NCBI GenBank assembly: GCA_041399155.1 | Contig: JAWKTI010000002.1 | Location: 744,001-808,000, forward strand | Reading direction: 5' to 3' | DNA from: Zavarzinella sp. | GTDB lineage: Bacteria; Planctomycetota; Planctomycetia; Gemmatales; Gemmataceae | Length of the DNA: 64,000 bases | Part shown: in pieces, positions 7,972 to 15,256 of the stretch | Layout: each line of letters begins with the position of its first letter | Position numbering within the stretch: the stretch's first letter is position 1 | Position numbers and translations under genes: made by a program | The notes under the pieces: generated by a model | The model's database searches: none | What the model was told of the DNA's origin: nothing | Seen by the model: only the letters and a program-made list of their open reading frames with translations

Positions 7972-9706
7972 GGTTAAGGGACCTCAGCGTTGCGCGGATT
8001 GTCTGAGCCAATCGCTCCCCCTCGGTCAAACACTCCTCCAACTCCTCTACCAGGCGTGGATATTTTTCGGCAAATGGTTCTGCATCTTCTTCCAACTCTT
8101 CCGCACCGACATAGCGGCCTGGAGTCAGCACGTGCCCATGTTTGGCGATCTCTTCAATCGTGGCAGGTTTGGCAAAGCCAGGAATTGGTTCAAACTTCCA
8201 CGTGGCAGCGGCATCCTGCCGCTGTTTTTTCTTGCTCTTGTTCACCGGCTGGAAGCCGGTGCCACGGTAATCATCCCACCATTCCGGTGCTGCTTCACCA
8301 CGCCATTGGCGATAGGCATAGATAATCCGGCCCACGTCCGAATCGGGCAGCGGATCACTGGTTCCGGGCACACATTCCGTATCCTCAATCCCGGTTAAAA
8401 CTCTTAAAACGCGAGTTTGCAGGGTTCCCAGTTTGCGGGCATCAATAAAGAGCGTTTCCCCTTTGCGGCCTTGCTTGCGGTTGGGTGTGCCCTTGCGGAC
8501 ATTCTTGCCCGTTTTATCACGCGTTACAAACCAGAGGCAGGCTGGTATACCAGTGGTTAAAAACAATTGAGGAGGCAAAGCCACAATACAATCCACCAGA
8601 TCGGCTTCCACAATCTTGCGGCGAATCTCACCTTCCCCACCCGTATTGGAAGATAACGAGCCATTGGCCATCACAAAGCCAGCAGTTCCGCCACCACGAC
8701 CATTGGGATAAGCCAGATGATAGATAAAGTGTTGAATCCAGGCATAGTTCGCGTTACCAACAGGTGGATCGCCAAAAACCCAGCGTTTATCCCCACGTAA
8801 CAGTTCGCCGGACCAGTCCGATACGTTAAAGGGAGGATTGGCAATCACGAAATCTGCTTTTAAGTCAACATGTTGATTGCGCAACATGGTATCGGCAGGT
8901 TGTTCACCCAGTTTCGCTTCTATACCATTGATCGCCAGGTTCATATGGGCCAGACGCCAGGTGTTAGGGTTCGATTCCTGCCCAAAAATCGAAATATCGG
9001 TCTGTTGTCCGTTGTGTGCTTTCACAAACTTTTCACTTTGCACAAACATGCCACCAGAACCACAACAGGGGTCGTAGACACGGCCATCGAATGGTTCGAG
9101 CATTTCCACCAGCACCCTCACGACGGAACGCGGCGTGTAAAACTCACCCCCTAACCTACCTTCCGCAAGTGCAAACTTGCCCAAAAAGTATTCATAAACA
9201 CGCCCCAGCGTATCGCGGGCAATGTTACTATTCTGCTTGAAGCCAATATTCGCAATGATTTCATTGATCAGCTTCGTCATTTTCTGTGGTTCGATGCCAC
9301 GACGGGCATAATCACGAGGCAGTTTCCCTTTCAATTTGGGATTGTCGCGTTCTACTGCCAGAATCGCATCGTCAATCAGCGTGGCAATTTCTGGACGGGT
9401 CGCCTGGCTCAGTAAGTGCTGCCAGCGGGCTTCGGGTGGCACCCAAAAGACATTTTCGGCGGCGTATTCATCGCGAGATTCCAACAGTCGTTCTAACTGC
9501 ACCCCTTTGATGCCATCTTTTTCCAGTTCTTGTTTGAGAGTTTCGCGGCGATAGTCAAAACTGTCGGAAATGTATTTCAGGAAGAGCAAACCCAGCACCA
9601 CGTGCTTATATTCGGCAGCGTCAATCTGCCCACGCAGGGTATCTGCGGCCTTCCATAGCGATTCTGCAAAGGCAAGGTCGCTGTTGTTGGTCTCTTTCTC
9701 TGCCAT
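7961..9706 (-). CDS. hsdM: Type I restriction-modification methyltransferase subunit with a REP-encoded insert
   Basis: N6-adenine methyltransferase subunit. The N-terminal HsdM helical domain (about 10-155, YKHVVLGLLFLKYISD) is followed by the SAM-binding motif DPCCGSGGMF (212-221) and the catalytic NPPF motif (290-293). The start ATG at 9706 follows GGAG (ACTCAGGAGCCCAA). Residues 481-502 (RGTGFQPVNKSKKKQRQDAAAT) are a translated REP pair (DNA 8202-8265), placed between the WRG...YR linker and the conserved PGFAKPATIEEIAKHGHVLTPGRYVG segment. The reading frame is kept. It is the first gene of the hsdMSR operon; two further REP pairs sit 27-156 bp upstream of its start. The catalytic core looks intact. 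Confidence 0.94.
   Translation of the reverse strand: MAEKETNNSDLAFAESLWKAADTLRGQIDAAEYKHVVLGLLFLKYISDSFDYRRETLKQELEKDGIKGVQLERLLESRDEYAAENVFWVPPEARWQHLLSQATRPEIATLIDDAILAVERDNPKLKGKLPRDYARRGIEPQKMTKLINEIIANIGFKQNSNIARDTLGRVYEYFLGKFALAEGRLGGEFYTPRSVVRVLVEMLEPFDGRVYDPCCGSGGMFVQSEKFVKAHNGQQTDISIFGQESNPNTWRLAHMNLAINGIEAKLGEQPADTMLRNQHVDLKADFVIANPPFNVSDWSGELLRGDKRWVFGDPPVGNANYAWIQHFIYHLAYPNGRGGGTAGFVMANGSLSSNTGGEGEIRRKIVEADLVDCIVALPPQLFLTTGIPACLWFVTRDKTGKNVRKGTPNRKQGRKGETLFIDARKLGTLQTRVLRVLTGIEDTECVPGTSDPLPDSDVGRIIYAYRQWRGEAAPEWWDDYRGTGFQPVNKSKKKQRQDAAATWKFEPIPGFAKPATIEEIAKHGHVLTPGRYVGAEELEEDAEPFAEKYPRLVEELEECLTEGERLAQTIRATLRSLNHVE
8202..8265. repeat. REP hairpin pair inside hsdM
   Basis: A B hairpin (GCGGCATCCTGCCGC) preceded by GTGG, then about 20 bp of T-rich spacer, then an A hairpin (CACCGGCTGGAAGCCGGTG) ending GCCAC. 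It has the same orientation as all other copies. The pair is translated as part of HsdM. Confidence 0.88.
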
Positions 9707-9732
9707 TTGGGCTCCTGAGTGTGCTTAAACAT

Positions 9733-9862
9733 GTGGCAGCGGCATCCTGCCGCTGATTAATTATTCACACCGGCTGGAAGCCAGTGCCACTTTTCACATC
9801 TCCCGTGGCAGCGGCATCCTGCCGCTGATCTTCTTCCAACACCGGCTGGAAGCCGGTGCCAC
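9733..9862. repeat. Two REP hairpin pairs upstream of hsdM
   Basis: Pairs at 9733-9790 and 9805-9862, each GTGGCAGCGGCATCCTGCCGC plus an inverted A hairpin. One A copy has a single mismatch (CCAGTG for CCGGTG). They lie between the divergent hsdM and ctpA genes, in the presumed hsdM leader or promoter. Confidence 0.88.
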
Positions 9863-10036
9863 GTTTCCCACGCACCGGAATATTTCTTACCGGTCTGCTT
9901 TTGTACACTTTCGGCAGTTTGCTGTCAAACAATTCGCCCATTATGTCTCCAACAGCATTACTAATCATTAATTTCTTATCGGTAAATGATATGTAGTTCA
10001 TTTGATGCCCCCGCATTACCCATCTGGCACTGGTCT

Positions 10037-10064
10037 TTGCAGTTTTCATGAAATCGGCTAAACT
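10037..10064 (+). promoter_or_regulatory. Possible promoter of the ctpA-like gene
   Basis: TTGCAG (10037-10042), a 16-bp spacer and TAAACT (10059-10064), placing a start about 25 bp before the ATG at 10094. Pattern only. Confidence 0.35.
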
Positions 10065-10093
10065 GTTTACTGGTCGGTATTTAGGGGTATCAA

Positions 10094-11422
10094 ATGTCAC
10101 GTTGGTCGCTGAGTTGGTTGCTTGCCATTCCTTTTGCGGTGCTCTGTTTTGCTACCCTGACGCTGACCGCACCTCGAAATCGCGATAAAGACTATCAACT
10201 GGTACGCACCTTCGTTGATGTGCTGAACGAAGTCGACCAGCATTACGTGCGGCCACTGAACGACGAGCAAAAACGTGCGTTAGTCGAAGACATGATCAAC
10301 GAGGGGCTGGGCAAACTGGACCCCTATTCCGGGTACATGAACGATAAAGAATTGAAGCGATTTGAGACCCAGACAGAAGGAAATTTTGGTGGAGTCGGAA
10401 TTCAGATCACGCAGGACCTGAAAACGGGCCTGTTGATGGTGACCAGTCCGATGCCAGGCACGCCAGCATTCGATGCAGGAATCCAGGCGGGAGATTTTAT
10501 ATTAAAAATTGATGATAAATCTGCTGAAGGGATTACGATTGATGAAGCACTACCCTTGATTACCGGCGAACCGGGCACCAAGGTGAATCTGACCGTGGTC
10601 AGCGAAGGCGATAAAAAGGAACGCACCGTCACCCTGACGCGGGCAAAAATATCGGTGAAAACTGTTTATGGATACGAAAGACTGCCCAACGATCTGGCGA
10701 AATGGAACTGGTTCGTCGATCGTCAGAACGGAATTGGGTATATTCGCGTACTGCAGTTTACCGATCCCACATTGGATGATTTGAAACAGGCGATTGAGGA
10801 ACTGGAAAAAGCGGGTGCAAAAGCCCTGATTCTCGATTTGCGTGGGAATCCCGGTGGGCTGTTGACCAGTGCCATTGATGTGAGCGATCTGTTTTTGACC
10901 AAAGGCAAAATTGTCAGCACCAAAGACCGCAACGGCCGTGGTCGGTCGTGGGATGCCAAAGAAAGTGATACCATGTTCGAACCCGCCAATGAACGCCCCA
11001 TGGTGGTGCTGGTTGATCGCATGAGTGCCAGTGCCAGTGAAATTGTTTCTGCCGCACTGCAGGACAATAACCGTGCCATCGTGGTGGGGGAACGTTCTTA
11101 TGGGAAAGGATCGGTGCAGAAGATTATTCGGCTGAACAGCGAACCACCCACTGCAGTAAAATTGACCACTGATACTTATTGGCGTCCCAGTGAAAAAAAT
11201 ATCCACCGCTACCCCGATATGAAAGAAACCGATGAGTGGGGTGTAAGTCCAAATGAAGGTTTTCTCATCGAAATGGATTCGGAGGAACGTCTGGGTTACC
11301 TTCGCTATCAGCGTGCCAAAGATATCGTGCAGAAAAATAACAAGGTGGATGTGCCCCACTTTACCGATCGCGTGCTTGAACTGGCCCAGAAGCACCTGCG
11401 GGAAAAACTGGGTGTGAAGTAG
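10094..11422 (+). CDS. ctpA: C-terminal processing peptidase (S41 family, CtpA-like)
   Basis: Serine protease that trims or degrades exported proteins from the C-terminus; expected on the periplasmic side, tethered by the N-terminal hydrophobic segment (residues 8-26). A helical N-terminal domain precedes a PDZ domain (about 96-190, with GGVGIQITQD and AGDFILKIDDKSAEG). The S41 catalytic core follows (about 210-350, ILDLRGNPGGLL). The Ser-Lys dyad reads S313 in MSASASEIVSAAL and K338 in ERSYGKGSVQ, 25 residues apart as in E. coli Prc. At 442 residues it has normal family length. The start is the ATG at 10094, with TAGGGG upstream. It stands alone, divergent from hsdM. Confidence 0.93.
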   Translation: MSRWSLSWLLAIPFAVLCFATLTLTAPRNRDKDYQLVRTFVDVLNEVDQHYVRPLNDEQKRALVEDMINEGLGKLDPYSGYMNDKELKRFETQTEGNFGGVGIQITQDLKTGLLMVTSPMPGTPAFDAGIQAGDFILKIDDKSAEGITIDEALPLITGEPGTKVNLTVVSEGDKKERTVTLTRAKISVKTVYGYERLPNDLAKWNWFVDRQNGIGYIRVLQFTDPTLDDLKQAIEELEKAGAKALILDLRGNPGGLLTSAIDVSDLFLTKGKIVSTKDRNGRGRSWDAKESDTMFEPANERPMVVLVDRMSASASEIVSAALQDNNRAIVVGERSYGKGSVQKIIRLNSEPPTAVKLTTDTYWRPSEKNIHRYPDMKETDEWGVSPNEGFLIEMDSEERLGYLRYQRAKDIVQKNNKVDVPHFTDRVLELAQKHLREKLGVK

Positions 11423-11482
11423 TTCAATGTGATCATGAGAAATAATTCATTTGTTGCGGCGACGGTTAATTAGGAAATCTTC

Positions 11483-12673
11483 ATGGATCTGGAATCAACG
11501 GCTCCCACAACGGTGTTGTTAGTGGACGATCAGGCGATCGTGGGGGAGACGATTCGTTCCATGCTGGCAGATATTCCGCAGATCGATTTTCATTTTTGTG
11601 CCGATCCGGCTCAGGCAATCCCCACTGCCAACCAGGTGCGGCCACAAGTAATCCTGCAGGACCTGGTGATGCCCGACATTGATGGGTTGCAACTGGTGAA
11701 ATATTACCGCGTCAACCCCACCACGCGGGACACTCCCATGATCGTGCTGTCCAGTAAAGAGGATGCCACGGTGAAAGCCAAGGCGTTTTCACTGGGTGCC
11801 AACGACTATCTGGTAAAAATCCCTGACCGTCTGGAACTGGTCGCACGTGTCAAATATCATGCGGCGGCTTTTCGCAGCAAACAGGAACGCGATCTGGCTT
11901 TTCAGCAACTGGCCGTTGCGGAAAAGAAGATGGCCGACGAACTGGCCCAGGCAGCACGCTACGTGCGGTCGTTGTTGCCCCCACCACAGAACGAACCGAT
12001 CCCCGTTCGTTGGAAATTTGTGCCTTCCAGTCAGCTAGCTGGTGATATGTTTGGCTATTTCTGGCTAAACGAAGACCAGTTTGCGATTTACCTGCTCGAT
12101 GTCAGTGGGCACGGGGTTGGGTCCGCACTGCTGGCGGTTTCGGCAGGAAATGTGATATCGAATCACTCGCTGCAGGATACCGATTTCTCCCAGCCCGGCG
12201 AAGTGCTTCGGCGCTTGAATGATGTTTTCCAGATGGAAAAGCAAAATGAGAAATACTTCACCATTTGGTATGGCGTGTACACGGTTTCGACACGAGTATT
12301 AAAGTTTTCTAATGGCGGACACCCACTGCCATTGGTGCTGCAAGGCCCCACGATGGGGGAAGCAAAGATGGCACCCTTTGGCAAAACCAGTTTCGCTGTG
12401 GGGATGATCCCTGATTGGGATTTTCCCACCGAAGAAATGGTGCTGGATCCTTATGCAAAAATCTGGGTCTTCAGTGATGGGGTATTTGAAATCGAACGGC
12501 CTGATGGCAGTATGTGGAACTACAATGAGTTCGCCGATTATTTGACAAACGGCTCCAGCGAACTGCAAGCTGATCTGATGGAAAAATTGTTTCTCCATGT
12601 CAAGGAAATGTCCCACGCACCCACATTGAACGACGATTTTTCAATTTTGGAAGTTACTTTTCCAGGCAATTGA
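11483..12673 (+). CDS. Response regulator with SpoIIE/RsbU-type protein phosphatase output
   Basis: Receiver domain (residues 10-125) with acidic pocket D15-D16, phospho-acceptor D60 in LQDLVMPDIDG and conserved K112 in NDYLVKIP. A coiled linker (about 130-165) leads to a PP2C-like SpoIIE phosphatase domain (about 170-396) with metal-binding acidic residues in LAGDMFGY, YLLDVSGHGVGSALL, VFSDGVFE and the closing NDDFSILEV. Such proteins (RsbU/RssB-like fusions) dephosphorylate anti-sigma-factor antagonists in partner-switching pathways in response to a histidine kinase. No kinase, anti-sigma or antagonist gene lies next to it, so the partner is unknown. It follows ctpA in the same direction after 60 bp and may share its transcript. 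Confidence 0.9.
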   Translation: MDLESTAPTTVLLVDDQAIVGETIRSMLADIPQIDFHFCADPAQAIPTANQVRPQVILQDLVMPDIDGLQLVKYYRVNPTTRDTPMIVLSSKEDATVKAKAFSLGANDYLVKIPDRLELVARVKYHAAAFRSKQERDLAFQQLAVAEKKMADELAQAARYVRSLLPPPQNEPIPVRWKFVPSSQLAGDMFGYFWLNEDQFAIYLLDVSGHGVGSALLAVSAGNVISNHSLQDTDFSQPGEVLRRLNDVFQMEKQNEKYFTIWYGVYTVSTRVLKFSNGGHPLPLVLQGPTMGEAKMAPFGKTSFAVGMIPDWDFPTEEMVLDPYAKIWVFSDGVFEIERPDGSMWNYNEFADYLTNGSSELQADLMEKLFLHVKEMSHAPTLNDDFSILEVTFPGN

Positions 12674-12889
12674 CATCTGTTTGAAAGCCAGACAACTGTT
12701 TCGGCGTTAATTCCTGTAATGCCAAGAGTTTTTTCGGCTATTTTCTGAATTGTTTAAGCATGGCAATTGAATCTGCAGGAAACACGCAAACTTGAACGTA
12801 TTTCGCGAATTTTTGTTGAAATCCGGCGGCTGAATAAGTTAAAAGATACTTGCCCATCTGAGAAACAATGATTGTACAGGTACTCATCC

Positions 12890-13042
12890 ATGATTTACTC
12901 TCTCAAGTTGTTGGTTAGTTTTTTGAAGAAGGAAGATGGCCCCACTGCTGTAGAATTTGCCATTATGCTGGCATTAATCGCGGCAGTGTGCGTTGGGGTG
13001 GTCAGCACGCTCGGGACTGGTCAGCAGGTGATTCACCCATAA
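12890..13042 (+). CDS. Flp/Fap-type (type IVb) pilin-like small protein
   Basis: A 50-codon ORF starting MIYSLKLLVSFLKKEDG. A charged KKEDGPTAVEFA segment is followed by a hydrophobic stretch (IMLALIAAVCVGVV). The G-x4-E-[FY] arrangement (EDGPTAVEFAIM) is the prepilin peptidase cleavage/methylation signature of Flp pilins, which assemble into tight-adherence pili. No tad/flp assembly genes are nearby, so it is an orphan copy. 216 bp of unassigned sequence separates it from the phosphatase gene. The ribosome binding site is weak. Family assignment is from the motif alone. Confidence 0.8.
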   Translation: MIYSLKLLVSFLKKEDGPTAVEFAIMLALIAAVCVGVVSTLGTGQQVIHP

Positions 13043-13067
13043 CTGGGCGAATGCTTCTTGTCTGGAC

Positions 13068-13096
13068 TTGACAGGATTTGCGATCAAGGGTACAAT
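13068..13096 (+). promoter_or_regulatory. Consensus-like sigma-70-type promoter
   Basis: TTGACA (13068-13073), exactly 17 bp, then TACAAT (13091-13096). The predicted transcription start (about 13103-13104) coincides with the ATG at 13104, so the mRNA may be leaderless. Confidence 0.6.
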
Positions 13097-13103
13097 ACCC
13101 TAC

Positions 13104-13547
13104 ATGTGGTTGAAACTGCTAGCACCGTTCCTGATTGTGGGGGTTATCGCCCTGCCTCTGCGGTGCTGCTGCATTCAGGCCATGTTATTTGCAGAAAACC
13201 ATGCAGTTTCGCACCCGCAGTGCTGTGTGGTGCCTACACCAGCACCGGTTCTCCCGGAGTGCTGTGCCTGCTGCAAATCGGAATTGTCAACAACCGTTGC
13301 AACTGATGTTGCACCGTCTCATCCAGCACCTGCCACCCCGCATCAGTGTCCACTGTGTATTAATCCTGCTCACGATGTTGTTGTTCTGACAGATCATTCC
13401 AATTTGGAACTTTCTGTCGCAGCTATTTCGTTCCAGAATTATCTCCAGCTAACTGATCTAAAAGGTCCCGGACCTCGAAACCAATTCTCGAAAACCATTT
13501 CCACCAAAGACCGGATGCTGAAACAGCACCACCGGTTAACCTGTTAG
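13104..13547 (+). CDS. Cysteine-rich exported or membrane-anchored protein, unknown function
   Basis: Not recognised. I start it at the ATG at 13104 because the TTG at 13068 is itself the -35 box of a near-consensus promoter. The 147-residue product has an N-terminal hydrophobic segment (about 5-19) that could be a signal peptide or anchor, immediately followed by an RCCC cluster. Further QCC, ECCACC and CPLC clusters bring the total to 12 cysteines, with several histidines (SHPAPATPHQ). The second half is less biased. It lies 70 bp upstream of the copper-storage protein gene in the same direction, so a metal-binding or delivery role is plausible but is inference. Confidence 0.6.
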   Translation: MWLKLLAPFLIVGVIALPLRCCCIQAMLFAENHAVSHPQCCVVPTPAPVLPECCACCKSELSTTVATDVAPSHPAPATPHQCPLCINPAHDVVVLTDHSNLELSVAAISFQNYLQLTDLKGPGPRNQFSKTISTKDRMLKQHHRLTC

Positions 13548-13550
13548 CAG

Positions 13551-13608
13551 CTCATTTGTTAGTGGTTCTGATTGTTATTTGATTGTTGATTTTTAACTAA
13601 CAAATGAG
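13551..13608 (+). promoter_or_regulatory. Perfect 13-bp inverted repeat reaching the RBS of the copper-storage gene
   Basis: CTCATTTGTTAGT (13551-13563) and ACTAACAAATGAG (13596-13608) pair perfectly around a 32-nt T-rich loop. The right arm overlaps the Shine-Dalgarno GAGGA (13606-13610) of the gene starting at 13618. In RNA this would hide most of the ribosome binding site. As DNA it could be a spaced operator or a 58-bp miniature element with terminal inverted repeats. Confidence 0.6.
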
Positions 13609-13617
13609 GAAAATCTC

Positions 13618-13998
13618 ATGAAAGCGATTGCGTTTATTGTTTCTACGTTCATTCTGGCTTCTTTGGGCACCACTGTCCGTGCTGCTGAAAAACCCACTTG
13701 TGTGGAAACTTGTTTGAAATGTTCGGAAATGTGTGCGGATTGTGCAATTTGTTGTAAAGACAATCCAAAGTGCGTTTGTTCCAAGACTTGCGTTGCCTGC
13801 TCTGCCATGTGCAAGCTCTGTGCGGAATCGGTGAAAGCGAAGGCACCCAATTCCAAAGAAATCTGTGCAGTGTGCGAAAAAGTATGTATTGCCTGTGCAG
13901 CTGATTGTGAACGATGCACTGGGGCTTGCTGCAAGGAATGTGCAGCGATGTGCCTGAAATGTGCTGAAGCGTGCAAAGCATACCACACCAGCAAGTAA
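13618..13998 (+). CDS. csp: Four-helix-bundle copper storage protein (Csp / DUF326 family), exported
   Basis: A 126-residue product with a Sec-type signal peptide (about 1-22, ending VRAAEK), so a Csp1-like exported form rather than cytosolic Csp3. The mature part is packed with 25 cysteines in CxxxC and CxxC spacing (CVETCLKCSEMCADCAICC and similar later) and ends with KCAEACKAYH. Csp proteins form tetramers of four-helix bundles whose inward-facing cysteines bind many Cu(I) ions. Csp1 has 13 cysteines, so this copy is unusually rich; many may lie outside the core. A GAGGA ribosome binding site precedes the ATG, the leader holds a 13-bp inverted repeat, and a terminator follows. Possible partner: the Cys-rich protein upstream. 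Confidence 0.88.
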   Translation: MKAIAFIVSTFILASLGTTVRAAEKPTCVETCLKCSEMCADCAICCKDNPKCVCSKTCVACSAMCKLCAESVKAKAPNSKEICAVCEKVCIACAADCERCTGACCKECAAMCLKCAEACKAYHTSK

Positions 13999-14085
13999 AG
14001 GATTGACTCCCTGAAATTAGGTTGCTTCGTTCGAACTGACAGTGCCTGATGAAATTCACCACAAAATTGTCAGTTCATTCAACGT

Positions 14086-14120
14086 GGGTGCCGCAACAAC
14101 CGTTTGCAGGCACCTTTTTT
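14086..14120 (+). terminator. Rho-independent terminator after the copper-storage gene
   Basis: Stem GGTGCC (14087-14092) / GGCACC (14109-14114), extendable by GCAA/TTGC with one bulge, followed by TTTTTT (14115-14120). It lies 88 bp after the csp stop. There is no T-run in the other direction, so it does not serve the convergent DnaJ-like gene. Confidence 0.8.
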
Positions 14121-14133
14121 ATTCAACTGAACA

Positions 14134-15072
14134 TTATGAACTGGCCCAGGGAATATCAACGCGGGCATTCAGTGGGTTGGCTTGCACGTATTGTTCAATC
14201 AGTTCGCGGCTGGCCGGATCGGGTTCCGTTTTCGGCACCAGCACTTTAAACAGCAAATATTGATCCCCACCTGCGATGCCAAAGCCGGGAATCCGCAGTC
14301 GGCTGCCACCAGAGGTGCCTGGTTTGATTTTCACATCAATCCGTTTACCGCTGATGGTGGGCACCTCCACCTTGCCACCAAGAATCGCCTCTCCCACTGA
14401 AATGGGCACTTCCAGCAGAATATCTTTCCCTTCCCGTTTGAAATATGGGTGGGGATCGATCAGAATGCGAACCAGAATATCCTCACCATTACCACCCTGA
14501 CCGGCGAGACGAAGTTTTTTGCCATGTTCAAAGCCTGCCGGCACTTTCAGATCGATTTTCCGAGTTCCCACAGCTAAGGCCAGGGTGCCACCCGTAGCTG
14601 CCGTCAGAAACGGCACGTGGGCCTCTACTTCGATCGCACTGGGTGCGGCTCGTCGCTGGCGACCTTTGGTACGAGATTTGCCTCCACCAAATGCCGAAAA
14701 AAGGTCTTCCGGAGCAGCAGTTCCGCCCCCACCTCCACCGAACATGCGAAAAAGCTCTTCAGCCATTTCCGGTGGGATCTGGCCATCCCCACCACCTCCT
14801 TGAGTGAAAAACGGGTGGCTGCCTGCACTTCCACCAGCACCCGGCATGAAACCGGGGCCAACTTCCCCATATTGATCGTAAATGGCCCGCTTCTGCGGGT
14901 CACTGAGTGTGGTGTGGGCCTTCTGTATATCCTTAAACTTGCTTTCCGCTGCGGCATCCCCGGGATTTCGATCCGGGTGAAACTTCCGCGAAAGTTTACG
15001 AAATGCCTTATCAATCTCTTCTTGAGAGGCTGTTTTGCTAATCCCGAGAATATCGTAATAATCTTGTGCCAT
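14134..15072 (-). CDS. DnaJ-class co-chaperone without zinc finger (CbpA-like)
   Basis: The J domain (residues 4-70) carries the HPD tripeptide at 32-34, required to stimulate DnaK ATPase. A Gly/Phe-rich linker follows (about 75-130, with GAGGSAGSHPFF and FGGGGGG). The DnaJ C-terminal substrate-binding sandwich (about 145-300) includes KIDLKVPAGFEHGKKLRLAGQG and DILVRILIDPHPYFKREGKDI. The CxxCxGxG zinc repeats of true DnaJ are absent, so this is the CbpA/type II class, 312 residues. No dnaK or grpE is adjacent. It is convergent with the csp gene and divergent from the ferredoxin gene, across a 184-bp promoter region. Confidence 0.92.
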   Translation of the reverse strand: MAQDYYDILGISKTASQEEIDKAFRKLSRKFHPDRNPGDAAAESKFKDIQKAHTTLSDPQKRAIYDQYGEVGPGFMPGAGGSAGSHPFFTQGGGGDGQIPPEMAEELFRMFGGGGGGTAAPEDLFSAFGGGKSRTKGRQRRAAPSAIEVEAHVPFLTAATGGTLALAVGTRKIDLKVPAGFEHGKKLRLAGQGGNGEDILVRILIDPHPYFKREGKDILLEVPISVGEAILGGKVEVPTISGKRIDVKIKPGTSGGSRLRIPGFGIAGGDQYLLFKVLVPKTEPDPASRELIEQYVQANPLNARVDIPWASS

Positions 15073-15256
15073 AGCAATATTTTAGAGAAACCCACGCAAC
15101 AAAAGTTTCGCAATTTTAATCCTGTTAATATACGCACCGTTAACTTTGCCCGACATATGGAATTGTGGCTTAAGATGAAAAGAATTTCAGAAACTGGCGT
15201 GCTGAAAAATTGCCTGGCACATATGATATGAAGAAGTTTCTAGCAAATATTCTGGC

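Larger units (their letters stand above)
9707..10093. other. Divergent intergenic region hsdM / ctpA
   Basis: 387 bp without a convincing gene. It holds the two REP pairs and a probable ctpA promoter. A 111-codon minus-strand reading frame (9765-10100) crosses it, but its C-terminal third is translated REP sequence and the remainder matches nothing I recognise, so I do not call it a gene. Confidence 0.6.

Noticed and set aside
8967..8983. GGGTTCGATTCCTGCCC, a perfect tRNA T-arm look-alike
   Set aside because: It lies inside the hsdM coding sequence (FGQESNPNTW) and no acceptor, D or anticodon arms surround it.
9765..10100. 111-codon minus-strand ORF between hsdM and ctpA
   Set aside because: Its last third is translated REP sequence, it overlaps the ctpA start, has no clear ribosome binding site, and the remainder matches no family I know.
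10550..11395. 281-codon minus-strand ORF
   Set aside because: Antisense shadow of the protease gene; the composition (His/Gln/Phe-rich) and lack of motifs show it is not coding.
12805..12817. TTCGCGAATTTTT, a possible terminator after the phosphatase gene
   Set aside because: The stem is only four base pairs with no loop and lies 130 bp from the stop; too weak.
13593..14062. Overlapping minus-strand ORFs across the copper-storage gene
   Set aside because: Cysteine codons of csp read backwards give open frames by composition; the plus strand has the signal peptide, ribosome binding site and terminator.
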